Assembly: GCF_051014685.1 (NCBI RefSeq)
Contig: NC_135049.1
Location: 32,071,531 to 32,135,530, forward strand
Length of the DNA stretch: 64,000 bases
Reading direction: 5' to 3'
From: Ptiloglossa arizonensis
Lineage: Eukaryota; Arthropoda; Insecta; Hymenoptera; Colletidae
The translations under genes and the position numbers were made by a program. Positions within the stretch are counted from its first letter, which is position 1. Each line of letters opens with the position of its first letter. Below the pieces are notes generated by a model. That model was not told where the DNA came from. It saw only the letters and a list, made by a program, of their open reading frames with translations, and made no database searches. Of the stretch, positions 1 to 10,743 are shown piece by piece.

Positions 1-1
1 T

Positions 2-2146
2 ATCTTTCAAGGAGGCTCGCCCAACGGAGCTGGTGAGCATCGTTTCTTTAACGTTACGATTATCGACGAATTTACACTCGTGTCGAGGTACACAAAAAAA
101 AAAAAGAATGATCATCTCTATCTCGCGCATCGAACGGAAAGCAACGTTCGTTTCGTTAAAGGGTTAAAAGTCGTTTCGATTGTTTGGCACGTTGAACGCG
201 CAGGTAGCAACAACCTGGTCGGCAGTCTGTCGGACAATCTGTCGAACATGCTGACGGTAAACACGCAAAATCCACCGTATTGCGTGTCACCGATGTCCCA
301 TTCGCCGAACCCGATGGGCTTGTCGCCTCATTGGGGCCTGCCCTCGATACCGTCCATGTTCTCGCCGCTACCGCTTCATCACACCTATCCGTATCCGCAT
401 CTAAATCATTTGCTGACGACGCAGCACGTGATGCACAACAACGCGATGCCCGCTCACGCTCACGGATTGCAGAACCACGCGTTCACCGGCATCGGACAGC
501 TTCACTCGAGCGTGTCCACCGCCGCTGGTTTCCACAGTATTCACGGATTGAACGGCAGCTCGTTGGCGGACAGCAAAGAAGGCAGCGGTGAGTCTCCTTT
601 CGATCTACGAACAGCTACGAGCGTTATTCGTCCACGTTTACGATAATTACCATCCGTTTCGTTTCTTCCGACAGCTTATTCGTCGCTGAGCAGCGTCTCC
701 AGTTCTCTATCTAGTCCCGCCATCAGCCCTCGAAACGTGTCACCGGTCAATCCTACCGAGACTAGTCCTAATTTAGGTGAGCGACGTCGAGTTTCACCGA
801 TTCGACGCGATCCGACCACGGTGGCTGATCCTTTCTCGTATTCGTTGCAGATTTATCCGGCGTATTGTCCGACCTCTCGGTGACCGATCGACGAGCACCA
901 GGCTGCGAGAAGAAATCGTTGGAAATGGCTGTGCAGCAGAATCTTGCTCCCTTCGACTACGAGCAGAAGAAAATCCTATCGGTGAAAGCGATGCAAACGA
1001 AACCTTCCTCCAACGAGTATCGCGTCCCCACTTCTTCTTGGTCCGGCTACGGGCTCAGTCGATCCATTCCTCCCATAAGTACGACCGACCTGAGCAAGGT
1101 AAGCGAACCGAGTAACGGATCCAGACCGTGCAACGAGTGTACGAGGAAAAGATCGATCGAGTGATTCGATTTCTTCGACGAGTTAAACGCGTGGACGCGG
1201 ATCGGGCGTTACTCTCCTTTTTTCATCGATCTTCCTATCGGATCGTTCGGTTCCGGTTCTTTCGAATCGGTCGATGGGTTTTTGATAGAGAAAAATAGTA
1301 AATTGGGTCGCTAGGGTTTTCGAGGCGTAAAAAATACGCGGATGTATAGAATCGGTTCCTCGAATTGGATATCGTCCTCTTTGATCGCAGGAATTGACTA
1401 CCCCCCACCCGTCCGATTTGTGGAAAGAACCAACGACGCCAGTGTTCAGCAGGGAGATTGACTTCGGAATCGGATCCGGGAAAGACCGCGTTGGACAAAT
1501 CGGCATCAGCTCGAACTACATGGAACACACGCCCACTTCGCATCTGAAGAAAATCACGTCGCACCAGTACAACGACTTGACCAGCATACTGTCCAGCGTC
1601 GGATTGGAAAAATACATACGTGAGTGGAATACGTTAGGCAACTAACGAGAAACGATATTTGACGATCGCACGCTTTTTCGTACGCGTTCCCGCTTCAGCT
1701 TGTCCCGCTTGGCCGATACATGCCGCTTGTGTTTTCTTTCTGTTTGTTCGCTAGGCCTGTTCACGTCTCACGAGGTGGACATGGCTACGTTTCCCTCGTT
1801 GACGGAGAAGGATCTCTGCGAGATCGGTGTATCCGCTTGGGGCGCGAGGCGCAAAATATTGCTGTTGATAGCTGGTACGTAGAAAACCGTGGTCACCCGC
1901 TTAGCCGAATCGCATTCGTTCTCGTATCCGCTTGCACGTTGCACCGAATCGTCTCTCGCGGCTCGCGAGCGCTCCGAAAAGGTTCCTTATCCCGCGAACG
2001 GGCGCGCGTTCCGTTTTCTACTTTCAGAATTGAACAAACGGAGCAGTCCGTTCTGCGGCAGCGCGGCTCCCGGCGCGGAACGCAAGGTGACCGCGTCAAC
2101 GACGTCGACGTCGATGGAGAAGTGCAATCTGGACACCAAGTGGTAA
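2..2146 (+). CDS. BicC: Bicaudal C, 3' part (C-terminal 410 residues with SAM domain)
   Basis: Seven exons can be read: 2-32 (continuing off the left edge), 204-587, 675-776, 851-1098, 1391-1619, 1755-1874 and 2028-2146. All have AG/GT borders, phases agree, and the spliced length is a whole number of codons ending in TAA. The product has a low-complexity His/Pro/Ser/Asn-rich linker followed by a SAM domain at about residues 315-376 of this fragment, split over the last three exons. Diagnostic pieces are GLEKYI, LTEKDLCEIGV, the GARRK block and the closing ELNK, followed by a short tail ending in Trp, as in BICC1 proteins. The family binds mRNA through N-terminal KH domains, which lie outside the window, recruits the CCR4-NOT deadenylase, and polymerises through the SAM domain; in flies it acts in oogenesis and patterning. 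The motif set argues against other SAM proteins. The exon borders are inferred without transcript data. Confidence 0.9.
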
Positions 2147-3841
2147 AAACAAACAAACAAACAAAAAAGAAAAAAAAAACAAACAAAGGAAAAAACAGAT
2201 GCGGACTCGGACGCGAGAAGAGACGTGGGCGAGTCTCTCGCGATAAATTGATCCGCGCGAACGGATAAATGGGAAACGGAAAACCATTGTCTCCGAGCGC
2301 GGTACTCGAAGAACGCCTCGCGTTTCGAGGACACGAGCGAACGATCGAGTCGATCGACAATCGAACGAATTCACGCGGGCCCGTACCGGCCCCGGCTCGA
2401 GGGGTCAAGAGAGAATATTAATTAGTAAGTTAATTTGCGATTACCCAGGCACCGGACGCCGATCGGCTCGGACGATTCTTTTTTTCCGATCGAGGACCGC
2501 TTCCCGAGCAAATTTTTTTTTTCACTTTTTTTTTTCTTCTTTCGCTATCCCCACAGTCCTCGATTCACGGGCCCGGATCGGTGCCTTAGGTTAAGAAGCT
2601 CGTTGCTACTTTCGTTTCGTTAACATATTTTTTTTTTCACGTTGCCAAACGATGGGAAACGTGTGTTCCCCCGAGTCGAGCGACGCTCAGGGGGAGGGAG
2701 TTAGGGGGCTCGGGCTCGACGAAACGGGCGGAATCGATGCTTTTCGTCCGAACCTGGCCTCGATGGGGTTCAAAGGGTGGGAAGGGAGCGTCGCGCGACG
2801 CGCGCGTTCGCGCATCGTGTCTTTCTCTGTGTAACGGTGAAGAGGTTCGTGATTTGTGTGGCGTAGAGTGTAAGTCGGTGATAATAACGGTTCAATTAGA
2901 TTAACGAAGCGTCGGAAGAGCGAAGCTTCGGAGCTCGATACGCGACGGCCGATACGGGATCTGTCCCCCGTGTGCGTTCAGCGAGCTTTCGCCGTAGCAA
3001 AGTTAAAATATTTAATCTCGACTAAGCTCGAAATTCGGCGGGCGAGCGGGGCCCGCGCGACGCCCCAACGGACGTAGGAGGGGGGCCTCTGCTCGCAGCC
3101 GCGTTTTCGAGTTTTACAAAGTAACAAAGTATTTATTATTCACTGTCGAAAGTCGCTGGACGCACGCCGCGCAACCGCAAGAACATTATAGTTTCCCGCG
3201 CGAGCGAACGGAAGGGCGAACGACGCGACCTCGAGATGTTCGACGATGCTTCGACCTACAAGGTACGGAGAACGCGAGACCCGGATCCTAGGTATTATTG
3301 TTGCTGGTGAAAATAATTTATTTACGGAGTCCCCTCGATGTTCGATTACTTGCGTCGTATTGTTGTCCCTTGCCGTTTAATCGGCCGCGACGACAACGAC
3401 GATAATAATAAGAATAAGAATAAGAAGAAGAATAATAATATTCGATTCGAGTTAGGCGCAGGGTATTCGCGTCGTTTCGTTATCGTTATCGTCGAGCTCG
3501 GGCACGTCTCTGTACCGTCTCGGTACGGAATACTCGTTCTCCGTAAACATCGGTACCGCGAACAACCGTCTCGAAGAACCCTCGAACCTCCGATTCGAGT
3601 TTAATCGCGCGATCGACGTTCGACGTGGTCTCTCGCGGCTAAACGATCGATCGATTTCGGCCGCGTCGTAACTTCTCCTACCCGATTCTTTTTTTTTTAC
3701 GCCCAACTACTCGAGAAACTTTCTTTTTTGTTGCAATTGAATCGTACGCGCGCGTTCGCAGTTCCAGCTTACACGGGTAGCAAGTTTTACGAAAGTAAGA
3801 TACCTCGCTCGATGCAAATTATCGATATTTTAAACGGTTTC

Positions 3842-3869
3842 TTTTTTTTTTTTTTTTTTTTTTTTTTTT
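3842..3869. repeat. Poly-T run of 28
   Basis: This is an uninterrupted homopolymer within the presumed BicC 3' UTR. It is followed by a CAG that looks like a splice acceptor, but no matching exon is evident. Its length is likely to vary between individuals and to be prone to sequencing error. Confidence 0.95.
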
Positions 3870-4119
3870 CGTTTCCGTCGGCAGAAATGGAACAGAAACC
3901 AGTCGAGCGGCGAGCGGACTCTCCTCTCGCCGGAAATCTCCGACAACAATATTTCGGGAACGGACGTTTACTTTCCCGTAAACGCGATTCGAACGTCCAA
4001 TTGATTTATATCGTCAGCAATGTAAATTTCCCCGTCGGTCGGTACGAATAACTCGGGAACGAAAACGTCTCTCGCGGCCGAGCTTTATCGATTGAAAAAA
4101 AAAGAAAGAAAAAAAAAAG

Positions 4120-4162
4120 TAATAATAATAATAATAATAATAATAATGATAATAATAATAAT
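4120..4162. repeat. (TAA)n microsatellite
   Basis: Tandem TAA triplets with one TGA interruption. A second short (AAT)n run lies at 6089-6108. Confidence 0.95.
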
Positions 4163-4784
4163 GCCTAGCGAACAATTTTACCGTTGAAAGTTCTTGACTA
4201 AGTCTTTTGCGAAGTCTTTTTATGCATAAATTATTCTTGTTTGGCGCAGCACGATTATCGCGTGCTAAGGGAGTAATCGAAACGTTAGGAAGTTCAAACG
4301 AACGAAAAAAAAGAAAAAGGAAAAAAAAAAAGAAGAAGTGCTATGTGTTTTCTACGCGTGTGTGATGTAACAAGACTGTCCGACCGTCCCTGTTCCCCGT
4401 GTTCGTTTCCTGTTAAGTATAATATAGAACACGCTCGTTTACGATTCGTGCGATCGTTGCAACGATCGGGCGACGGGTAAAAAGAAAAAATTTTGGCGAA
4501 CTCGCTGCAACTTCCTAGCGAGGAATTATTGTTTTTCTTTATTTTTGCGATAGCGTTGGAACGTCCCGGAGCATTCGAATTGCAACGTCGATCGCTGTTT
4601 TCGAGGCGAATCCTGATCGATACTCGCGAGATAGATACGATTGCCCCGCGTCGCGAGTTTCGTTCGTTCGTTCGTTCGTTCGTTTTTCGCGCGTACTTTT
4701 CTTTTTCGCGATCCTCGCGCGATCGATCAGAATTCCAGAAATTCGTTAGATAGATATGTCACTGTTCTTCGATGTTCCTATCTA

Positions 4785-4815
<31 letters not shown>
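4785..4815. repeat. (TA)n microsatellite
   Basis: Alternating TA with one C interruption, just before the candidate proximal poly(A) signal. Confidence 0.9.
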
Positions 4816-4836
4816 CTAATTTTGCACGATTTAGCG

Positions 4837-4842
4837 AATAAA
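4837..4842 (+). terminator. Candidate proximal poly(A) signal of BicC
   Basis: A canonical AATAAA lies about 2.7 kb after the BicC stop, downstream of the TA tract. It would give the shorter 3' UTR form. Position is the only support, so use is uncertain. Confidence 0.35.
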
Positions 4843-5064
4843 GTAGCTGTTACGGAAATTAAGATTACAGAGGGAGTTAGTAAAAATGAAAAAAAGAAGA
4901 AAAAACAAAAGGAAGAAAAAGAATACGATATACGAGGACGCGACAATGAAGCTTTTTTTCAATGCCTAGCGCTCGAGCATCGCGATACGAACCGAAACAA
5001 TATTCTTCCGTCTTATTGTTCGTTTTTCCTACTGACTAATTTCGTGACGCGTCTCTCAATCCCT

Positions 5065-5098
5065 TTCTTTCTCTCTCTCTCTCTTTCTCTCTCTCTCT
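5065..5098. repeat. (CT)n tract
   Basis: Nearly pure CT repeat in the presumed BicC 3' UTR. It is complementary to the GA tract at 5217-5250. Confidence 0.9.
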
Positions 5099-5216
5099 TG
5101 CGCGCGATCTTCGCGTCGGATAACAAAATCGGATCGTTGCAACGCGCGGACACCTACTGTGGGAACTAGGTTCGCGATGGAATTATTTTTACAAGACGGA
5201 AATACAATACCGACGA

Positions 5217-5250
5217 GAAGAGAGCGAGAGAAAGAGAGAGAGGAAGAGAC
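5217..5250. repeat. (GA)n tract
   Basis: Imperfect GA repeat about 120 nt after the (CT)n tract. In RNA the two could pair. Confidence 0.9.
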
Positions 5251-6178
5251 AGCTAGCAAAGTGTGCTTGCTATCCGTCGAGATAATTCGGTTTCGAGAAC
5301 ACGGAAACGATTAGACACCGAAACCACGACAGTGCGCGTCGCGTCCCGTTTTCCTTTCCGAAACGTTACGTATTTTATCCCGTGTTTTCGTTTCGTCGAA
5401 AACGAACTCGCGTTCCGTTCGATCGCGGGAAGAACAGAGTGCGTTTACGTAGACGATAACGTTCGATTCGACGTAGCTTTCGCCAACGCCTGTAAGAAAT
5501 CGAGACGAGGGGGGTGGTGGTGAAAAGAAATAATCTCGCCGCGATTGAACAAATTTAGTATTACGAGAACGGGACACGGTAGCGTTAATAATTACACATC
5601 TCGGGTTAACCGTAGCGGGTAGTTGCGCGACGCGTTCTCGAATCGGCGTAACGATCGTTTCTTTTTTTTTCTCTCTCGTGAAGCGCTTTCCCTAACGAAA
5701 CGACCCGAGTATTCGGCCAAGGACCGATCGATTCGTCGCAACGTTCCATTCGCTCGCTAACCGTTTACGTATTAATAGAAGAGAAAAGAAACAAACATTC
5801 CAACGGCTAGAAATCCGAACGAGTCGAAGGTCGAGGACGAAAGCGGACGAAACCGAGCTCGATCAAACGTATTTCCGATGCGTTTCCGTACCAACGATAA
5901 CTCTTTGCTAGATCAATCGAGAGACGTGCCCGCCCGTTCGAGCAACCGTTGCCACTCGAACGATCAATTAACGAGCAACGTCTATCGTTGCGTATCGCGT
6001 TCGATCTACGAACAGGAGCTAATCGTTTTACGATTAAATGCAGCATGATATTTTTATACGGTAATCGATTAATTACGAGAAGCAACGAATAATAATAATA
6101 ATAATAATCGTACCCGATCCAATTGTCGTTCGTTTCGTAGGAAACGTCGAGGATTATCGAAATCGTTGTATCGAAGTG

Positions 6179-6184
6179 AATAAA
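6179..6184 (+). terminator. Candidate distal poly(A) signal of BicC
   Basis: AATAAA is followed within 30 nt by T-rich sequence and a second AATAAA at 6209-6214. It lies about 190 nt from the PEX2 stop on the other strand, which limits how far the BicC transcript can run without entering PEX2. Confidence 0.4.
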
Positions 6185-6205
6185 GAAAATTTTGTATTGC
6201 TATTT

Positions 6206-6211
6206 TTTAAT
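6206..6211 (-). terminator. Candidate poly(A) signal of PEX2
   Basis: Read on the minus strand this is ATTAAA, the commonest variant signal, about 160 nt after the PEX2 stop and followed by T-rich sequence. It overlaps the BicC distal signals on the other strand. Confidence 0.4.
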
Positions 6212-6372
6212 AAAAAAAATATATATATACAATTAACACGTGAATATGTACATAATCGGTAGACTCGTTCCACCGCGGTTCGAACGCGTAGCGCTTTGCC
6301 GCCAGCGGTCGATTCGAGCTCGTTCGGACCCAATCTCGATTGTATCGAACGAACCCGTTCTTCTCGAGTTTG

Positions 6373-7263
6373 TTACTTCTGCGATAGGTCCGCTCTCGAT
6401 TCGAGTTTTCGTTCGGTCTCGTCGCTGGTGTTCGACGTCACCTCGTACATTTTCATGTTCTCCGTGCAAAGTTGGGCACCGCATTCGGAGCACTGAAACT
6501 CGTTCGTCGCCGTAAAGTGGGCCTTGAGGCAGTAATAACAGAAGACGTGCCGGCAACCTGCGTGCGCAGGCATGATGGGAGTGTCGTTGCAGTAGGGGCA
6601 TTTCGTCGTGGAATCCATGATCGGGAACGATATCAACGCGACGCTGCGCTTTTTCCTCGATGCGAGCTTTCGTAGCGCGTGTTTCAAGTAATGGAAGTTG
6701 ATCATGGGCAACCCGGTGGTGAACAATTCCATCAAACCGTGCCAGAGGAGTTCCCTGGTCATGTACGAGTAGCCGATGTTTCTCGGCTTGTGAGTGGTCG
6801 TGGAACGGCTCGCGATACCGAGAAAATATTCCACGATTCGCGGTTGCGTTCCGCGGTGCAAGAAGACCAACAAATTTACGAATTCGAGAAACTTGACGAG
6901 GTACGCGACGCGATCGAAGATCGTGGTCAATTTTTCGATTCTCGCGCTGTCCAAGAGCCTGTCGCGAACGTAGCCCGGGCCGACGGTCAAAATCAAATAC
7001 CAAATGGACTTTGCACGGGTAAGGCGCTCGTAATGCAAATTGAGCAGTTGCTGACCGAAGGTCGATTTCCCGGTACGCAACGAGAAACTCCACACGAAAG
7101 CCTTGAGAAGCGCGTCGATCTCCGGCTGCCATCGATCGATCCTTTCCACCGGTTGATAATCCGTGATCTTCTTCACTTGATTCCTGAGCACCTTGTAGAT
7201 TTCCTCGTCCAGCTGCGCGGCGTCGATCTGGTTGATCCGCGACACGTAAGGGGACGCCGGCAT
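6373..7263 (-). CDS. PEX2: Peroxin 2, peroxisomal RING-type E3 ubiquitin ligase subunit
   Basis: A complete 296-residue protein in one coding exon, close to the roughly 305 residues of the human protein. The N-terminus (RINQIDAAQLDEEI) matches the PEX2 start region. GQQLLNLHY near residue 70 and YMTRELLWHGLMEL at about 167-180 are hallmarks of the PEX2/PEX12 membrane domain, with hydrophobic stretches near 87-98, 120-136 and 172-195. A C-terminal RING finger spans about 222-261 with ligands C222, C225, C237, H239, C242, C245, C258 and C261 all present. In the known pathway PEX2, PEX10 and PEX12 form the membrane ligase complex that ubiquitinates the import receptor PEX5 for recycling. The ATG lies 13 nt after an AG acceptor (exon edge 7276), so an intron probably interrupts the 5' UTR. 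An overlapping same-strand frame at 6233-7132 is a shadow. Confidence 0.95.
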   Translation of the reverse strand: MPASPYVSRINQIDAAQLDEEIYKVLRNQVKKITDYQPVERIDRWQPEIDALLKAFVWSFSLRTGKSTFGQQLLNLHYERLTRAKSIWYLILTVGPGYVRDRLLDSARIEKLTTIFDRVAYLVKFLEFVNLLVFLHRGTQPRIVEYFLGIASRSTTTHKPRNIGYSYMTRELLWHGLMELFTTGLPMINFHYLKHALRKLASRKKRSVALISFPIMDSTTKCPYCNDTPIMPAHAGCRHVFCYYCLKAHFTATNEFQCSECGAQLCTENMKMYEVTSNTSDETERKLESRADLSQK

Positions 7264-7890
7264 CGCTTTCCGTTCACTGAAAGAAACAATGCGCGTTTAA
7301 TGACGGATTTTCGGCGAGTTTATCGAACGTCGCGTTTCGAAATCGTATGCCGTATCTCTCTCGATCTATCTTTCGATCGAACGTTATCCAATTTCGTTTC
7401 AATAACAGCGTTTCGTCTCTGTCTCGCGTTTTACACATTTCGGTAAGCATCGCGATATTCTAACCTTTCGCGTTCGTTGCAAAAACAAGAATGTCGTTTC
7501 TCGCGTGTACTTGCGTTTTGGAAGGTCGATTGCGCACGATTCGCAGTTCGCGATTCGTCGACGAACGTCGAACGACCGGTGCGTCTTCGATCGGCCTCGA
7601 ATCTGGAGATAACGAACAAACACTGTACGAGGAAGCGAGGTTAGGAAGTCAACGCGATTCGACGCTCGGGTAGACTCGGCTTCGATGACTTTGATTCGTT
7701 CCGTTTGAGGGGAATACGGCACGGTAAACACCGTCCCCTTCTGTTTCGCACGAGCTATCGGTGTTGCGCGACCAATACGCTAGATGGTGGTAAACTACAG
7801 CAGCGCGACCGTGGAAGCTTAGCGTCGTTTGTAACGCAGGATCGCTAATCCCACCGTTCGATACAGGTAACCTGATAAAACAGTCCACGC
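7264..7890 (-). other. PEX2 5' leader, intron and probable promoter region
   Basis: Minus-strand CTTTCAG at 7283-7277 gives a good acceptor just before the PEX2 ATG, so a non-coding leader exon should lie further right. Its donor is not certain; a weak candidate (AAG before GTTAGA) is at 7465/7464. No TATA box is visible. Open frames here are short and unremarkable. Confidence 0.4.
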
Positions 7891-8000
7891 GAACCGCTAT
7901 GAAGTAGCGAATACGTATTACTTCTTAGGAAAAAGCATTGCCTGCAACGTGTATTTTATACTTTGTCTCGTGAAAAACTACTCCTATAGTAGAGACAGTA

Positions 8001-8084
8001 ACGACATCTACGGCAAAACGCCCAAGTTTGTAGAGAAATAGTTCGAGTTCTTTGTCGCCAGATGACGACGCGAGTCCTACAATT
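8001..8084 (+). repeat. Copy A of a diverged 84-bp direct repeat
   Basis: Shares with copy B an identical core CCCAAGTTTGTAGAGAAATA (20 nt) and, about 25 nt later, a matching GATGACGAC-CGAGT block. The rest is recognisably alignable with scattered changes. Confidence 0.85.
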
Positions 8085-8409
8085 GCTTTTAAATGGATCA
8101 ATATTAATTTTTATTTAAATAAATGCGTGATGTAACTCTCCGTGAAACTTGAATTGGATTGATTTTAGCTAGAAAACTCTTAGGTTTTAGACGATTTTAC
8201 ACGATCGCAAACATAATATAAAGACGCGTGACAAAAGACTAAATGACAATGCTCTAAAATGTATATGAAATTTGACGTATATCTAATAATTATGAATTAT
8301 TATTCAATAAATATTTTATGTTACTATACTCGAGAATATACCAATATTATTATTGTAACTATTGCGATATTAAAATTATTTTCGCAGCACAGATGTAGAC
8401 GACCTAATG

Positions 8410-8493
8410 GCGCCATCTCATAACGAAGTACCCAAGTTTGTAGAGAAATAATTCCATTTCCTCGCCGCTAGATGACGACACGAGTTCCAAATT
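8410..8493 (+). repeat. Copy B of a diverged 84-bp direct repeat
   Basis: Same orientation and same internal spacing as copy A, starting 409 nt after it. Both copies begin with a CATCT-type motif and carry an AGATGACGAC motif, so duplication explains two motif pairs of the cluster. Confidence 0.85.
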
Positions 8494-10731
8494 ATACTAC
8501 AAAATACATTTGGGAATATAGTTTGGTCTATTCGTCCCTAGATGGCGAACCGTTCACTGCCCACTTTCTTAAGGATTAATAGATTATACACAAGTGCACT
8601 TATAAAATGGATTCGCTACACATAACCTGTACAGTGACTCGAGTCGATATGAAATAACAATGTTGTATCAACGAATCCATGGAGTTAACATTTTTACATA
8701 TATTAAAAATTCCTGGAATACATTATTAGTGATTAAACGTATGTCATGATTGAAGCATTAATATTTCACAGTTTTTCGTGTAAATTGTTAAAAGAGGCTA
8801 CAAATATTGAATCGTAAAATACAGTCATCGATAATAGAGATGTGATTTATACAATAACTACACAATTATAAGATTATGAATTGTAAATTTCGTATACTGC
8901 GATTTGTACAAAGTACATACAATGTACGATACCGTTAGACTATTGATCGTTAATTCGGACAAATATTTATGCAAGGTTATACAATATCGTGTTTTAAGAA
9001 CATTCTTGTTGTATTCCTTTGTATCTATAGTTGACTTATTTCAATAAATTGCGATAAAACGATAAATATATTTAACACAGAGTGCAATTCCTTGCCTTGA
9101 TTAGCACGAAAGGCAATGTAACGTCGAGACAATGCCTTCAAAGTGTAAACAAACTTGGCAGATCTCCTCGTTTGTCGTGTTCTCCATGAGAAGGAATCAA
9201 AATCGTGAATAAATTTTTCAAATTGTTAGGTTTTTAACAGTTTGTATTGGGAAAACACGACTTAGAAGGTATCTCAAATTTGTTTATACGAAGGCAAATC
9301 GCTAACATCGGACTAACCAGTGCACAGACGTAATGTACAGTGAAACGATACAAGAATCGTTTACGTTCAAACAATGGCTAGAACTATAATGTCAAATCAT
9401 AAATTGTGTAAATTTAAATAGCATGATTTTCGAGGTCTGAACAATCTTGTAGAATCGTTGCAAGGAAAAATTTCCAACTTGTTTGCGCCCAAGGTGGATA
9501 CTAAATTTTTTAAAATTTGTTGGAATCGCACAGAGGTTTTAAAATGTCGAGAGAAGAAATTGTAGAACTTTAAAGGAAAATAATATATAGGTCATAGGTA
9601 ATGGATTTAGGAAACATAATGTTTAAATAATAACGCTCAATTGTTACTTAGCTGCATTTTATTAAAATAATGGTAACGTAATACAATAAAGTCGAGTAAA
9701 ATTTGTTCTTAGTAGTTAACGCACAATGTATAAAATATGTAAGGTAGAAGTATAAACGTATATGCAAAAGTAGAATCGAATAAAAAAATATTGATCACAT
9801 TGAAATTACAAAGTCTAAACCAAAATGCAGCAAGTAGCCATCATTGATGTATGTTTACGACGGAAAAAGTTTTTTCACTTCACAAATGTTCTAGTTACAA
9901 GTTACTATTTAAAATAAATATTAATTTCGCAACACTGTAACCGGTCCTCCTGCAAGTTGAGATCTGACAAAACTGTAGCCATCCAGCGGTCACGCGCATT
10001 AACTAAAATAGCCCCTGAATGTATGCAGCTTTTGTTGTGTCTATATTTTTCATTATATCGAAGATTTAAAAAATTTGTCCGAATTGTGACTAACAACTGT
10101 TTTTATAAGCGTTATATTCTTTTTAGCAACAATTTTCGAAGATATTGTATAACAAAAGTCTTCCGTTACTGCCGAGTGTTTATCTAAGGATAGTATCGCA
10201 GCCTTGAAGAACAACGATGTAAGAACAGATCAAAGTTGGAATACTTTAGTAATTTTAATTAAAATATTCCAAGCCTCGTTCTAATATCTTTTTATTTCTC
10301 TCATAATTTAGATTCGCATAAAGGAAAAGAGGAAAGTAAAAAAAGATGTTGAAATTAATTAATCGAAATACATTAGAGGTGTATACACATTCTTACATCG
10401 CGTTTAAATATTTAAAGTTTCGTACACGTTTAATTTACGCGCAAAGTTAATCGTACATCGAGTCTTTGTTACTATTTTTTAAATACGTATTATTTCGAAT
10501 TTTTGACAGAACGTTCTTCGCAATGCAATGTTAAACGCTACGGTTCAGGTCGCTGTATCACGCGATCGGATGCACAGTGACTCTGCGGTTTTTGTTTTTT
10601 GCTTTATTCGTCCGATAGTTAATGACTCGTTAACATCGTAATATCGCGTAGTCACCGAATCAATATCGAATTATATCGCGAAATAAATCGATTACGTTTA
10701 CGTTTAAATAAACGTCGCGCCGTTGTAGCAA

Positions 10732-10743
10732 CGCCATCTAGCG
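10732..10743 (-). promoter_or_regulatory. Best CTCF-like core at the right edge of the AT island
   Basis: The minus strand reads CGCTAGATGGCG, matching the YAGRKGGCR core. It sits exactly where composition returns to CpG-rich and about 330 nt before the candidate leader exon. Binding is not shown. Confidence 0.35.

Larger units (their letters stand above)
2147..6200 (+). other. Probable long 3' UTR of BicC
   Basis: No credible coding exon follows the BicC stop before the converging PEX2 gene. The stretch starts CpG-rich and becomes AT-rich. It carries a 28-nt poly-T run, a (TAA)n tract, a (TA)n tract, and a (CT)n tract followed by a (GA)n tract. Poly(A) signals occur at 4837-4842 and 6179-6184, so a short (about 2.7 kb) and a long (about 4 kb) UTR are both possible. 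Part of the stretch could instead be intergenic. Frames such as 2652-2834 and 3728-4051 have no recognisable protein features. Confidence 0.5.
7890..10720. other. AT-rich island without a recognisable gene
   Basis: Composition changes abruptly from CpG-rich DNA on both sides to AT-rich DNA with few CpGs. No open frame shows a known domain. Frames at 9905-10096 (-) and 9957-10187 (+) overlap each other and look like chance. The island holds two diverged copies of an about 84-bp repeat and most of the CTAGATGGC-type motifs. An unspliced non-coding RNA or old transposon debris cannot be excluded. Confidence 0.6.
7779..10743. promoter_or_regulatory. Cluster of eight CTAGATGGC / GCCATCTAG-type motifs
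   Basis: Variants of one motif occur at 7779-7790, 8002-8013, 8056-8067, 8407-8419, 8465-8477, 8538-8547, 9978-9989 and 10732-10743, in both orientations. The best two (8538 and 10732) contain TAGATGGCG, which fits the core YAGRKGGCR of the published CTCF consensus; the others differ by one or two bases. A regulatory or insulator role is inference. Confidence 0.45.

Noticed and set aside
9905..10187. Possible transposase fragment in the AT island
   Set aside because: The two opposing short frames show no catalytic or DNA-binding motif, and no terminal inverted repeats were seen.
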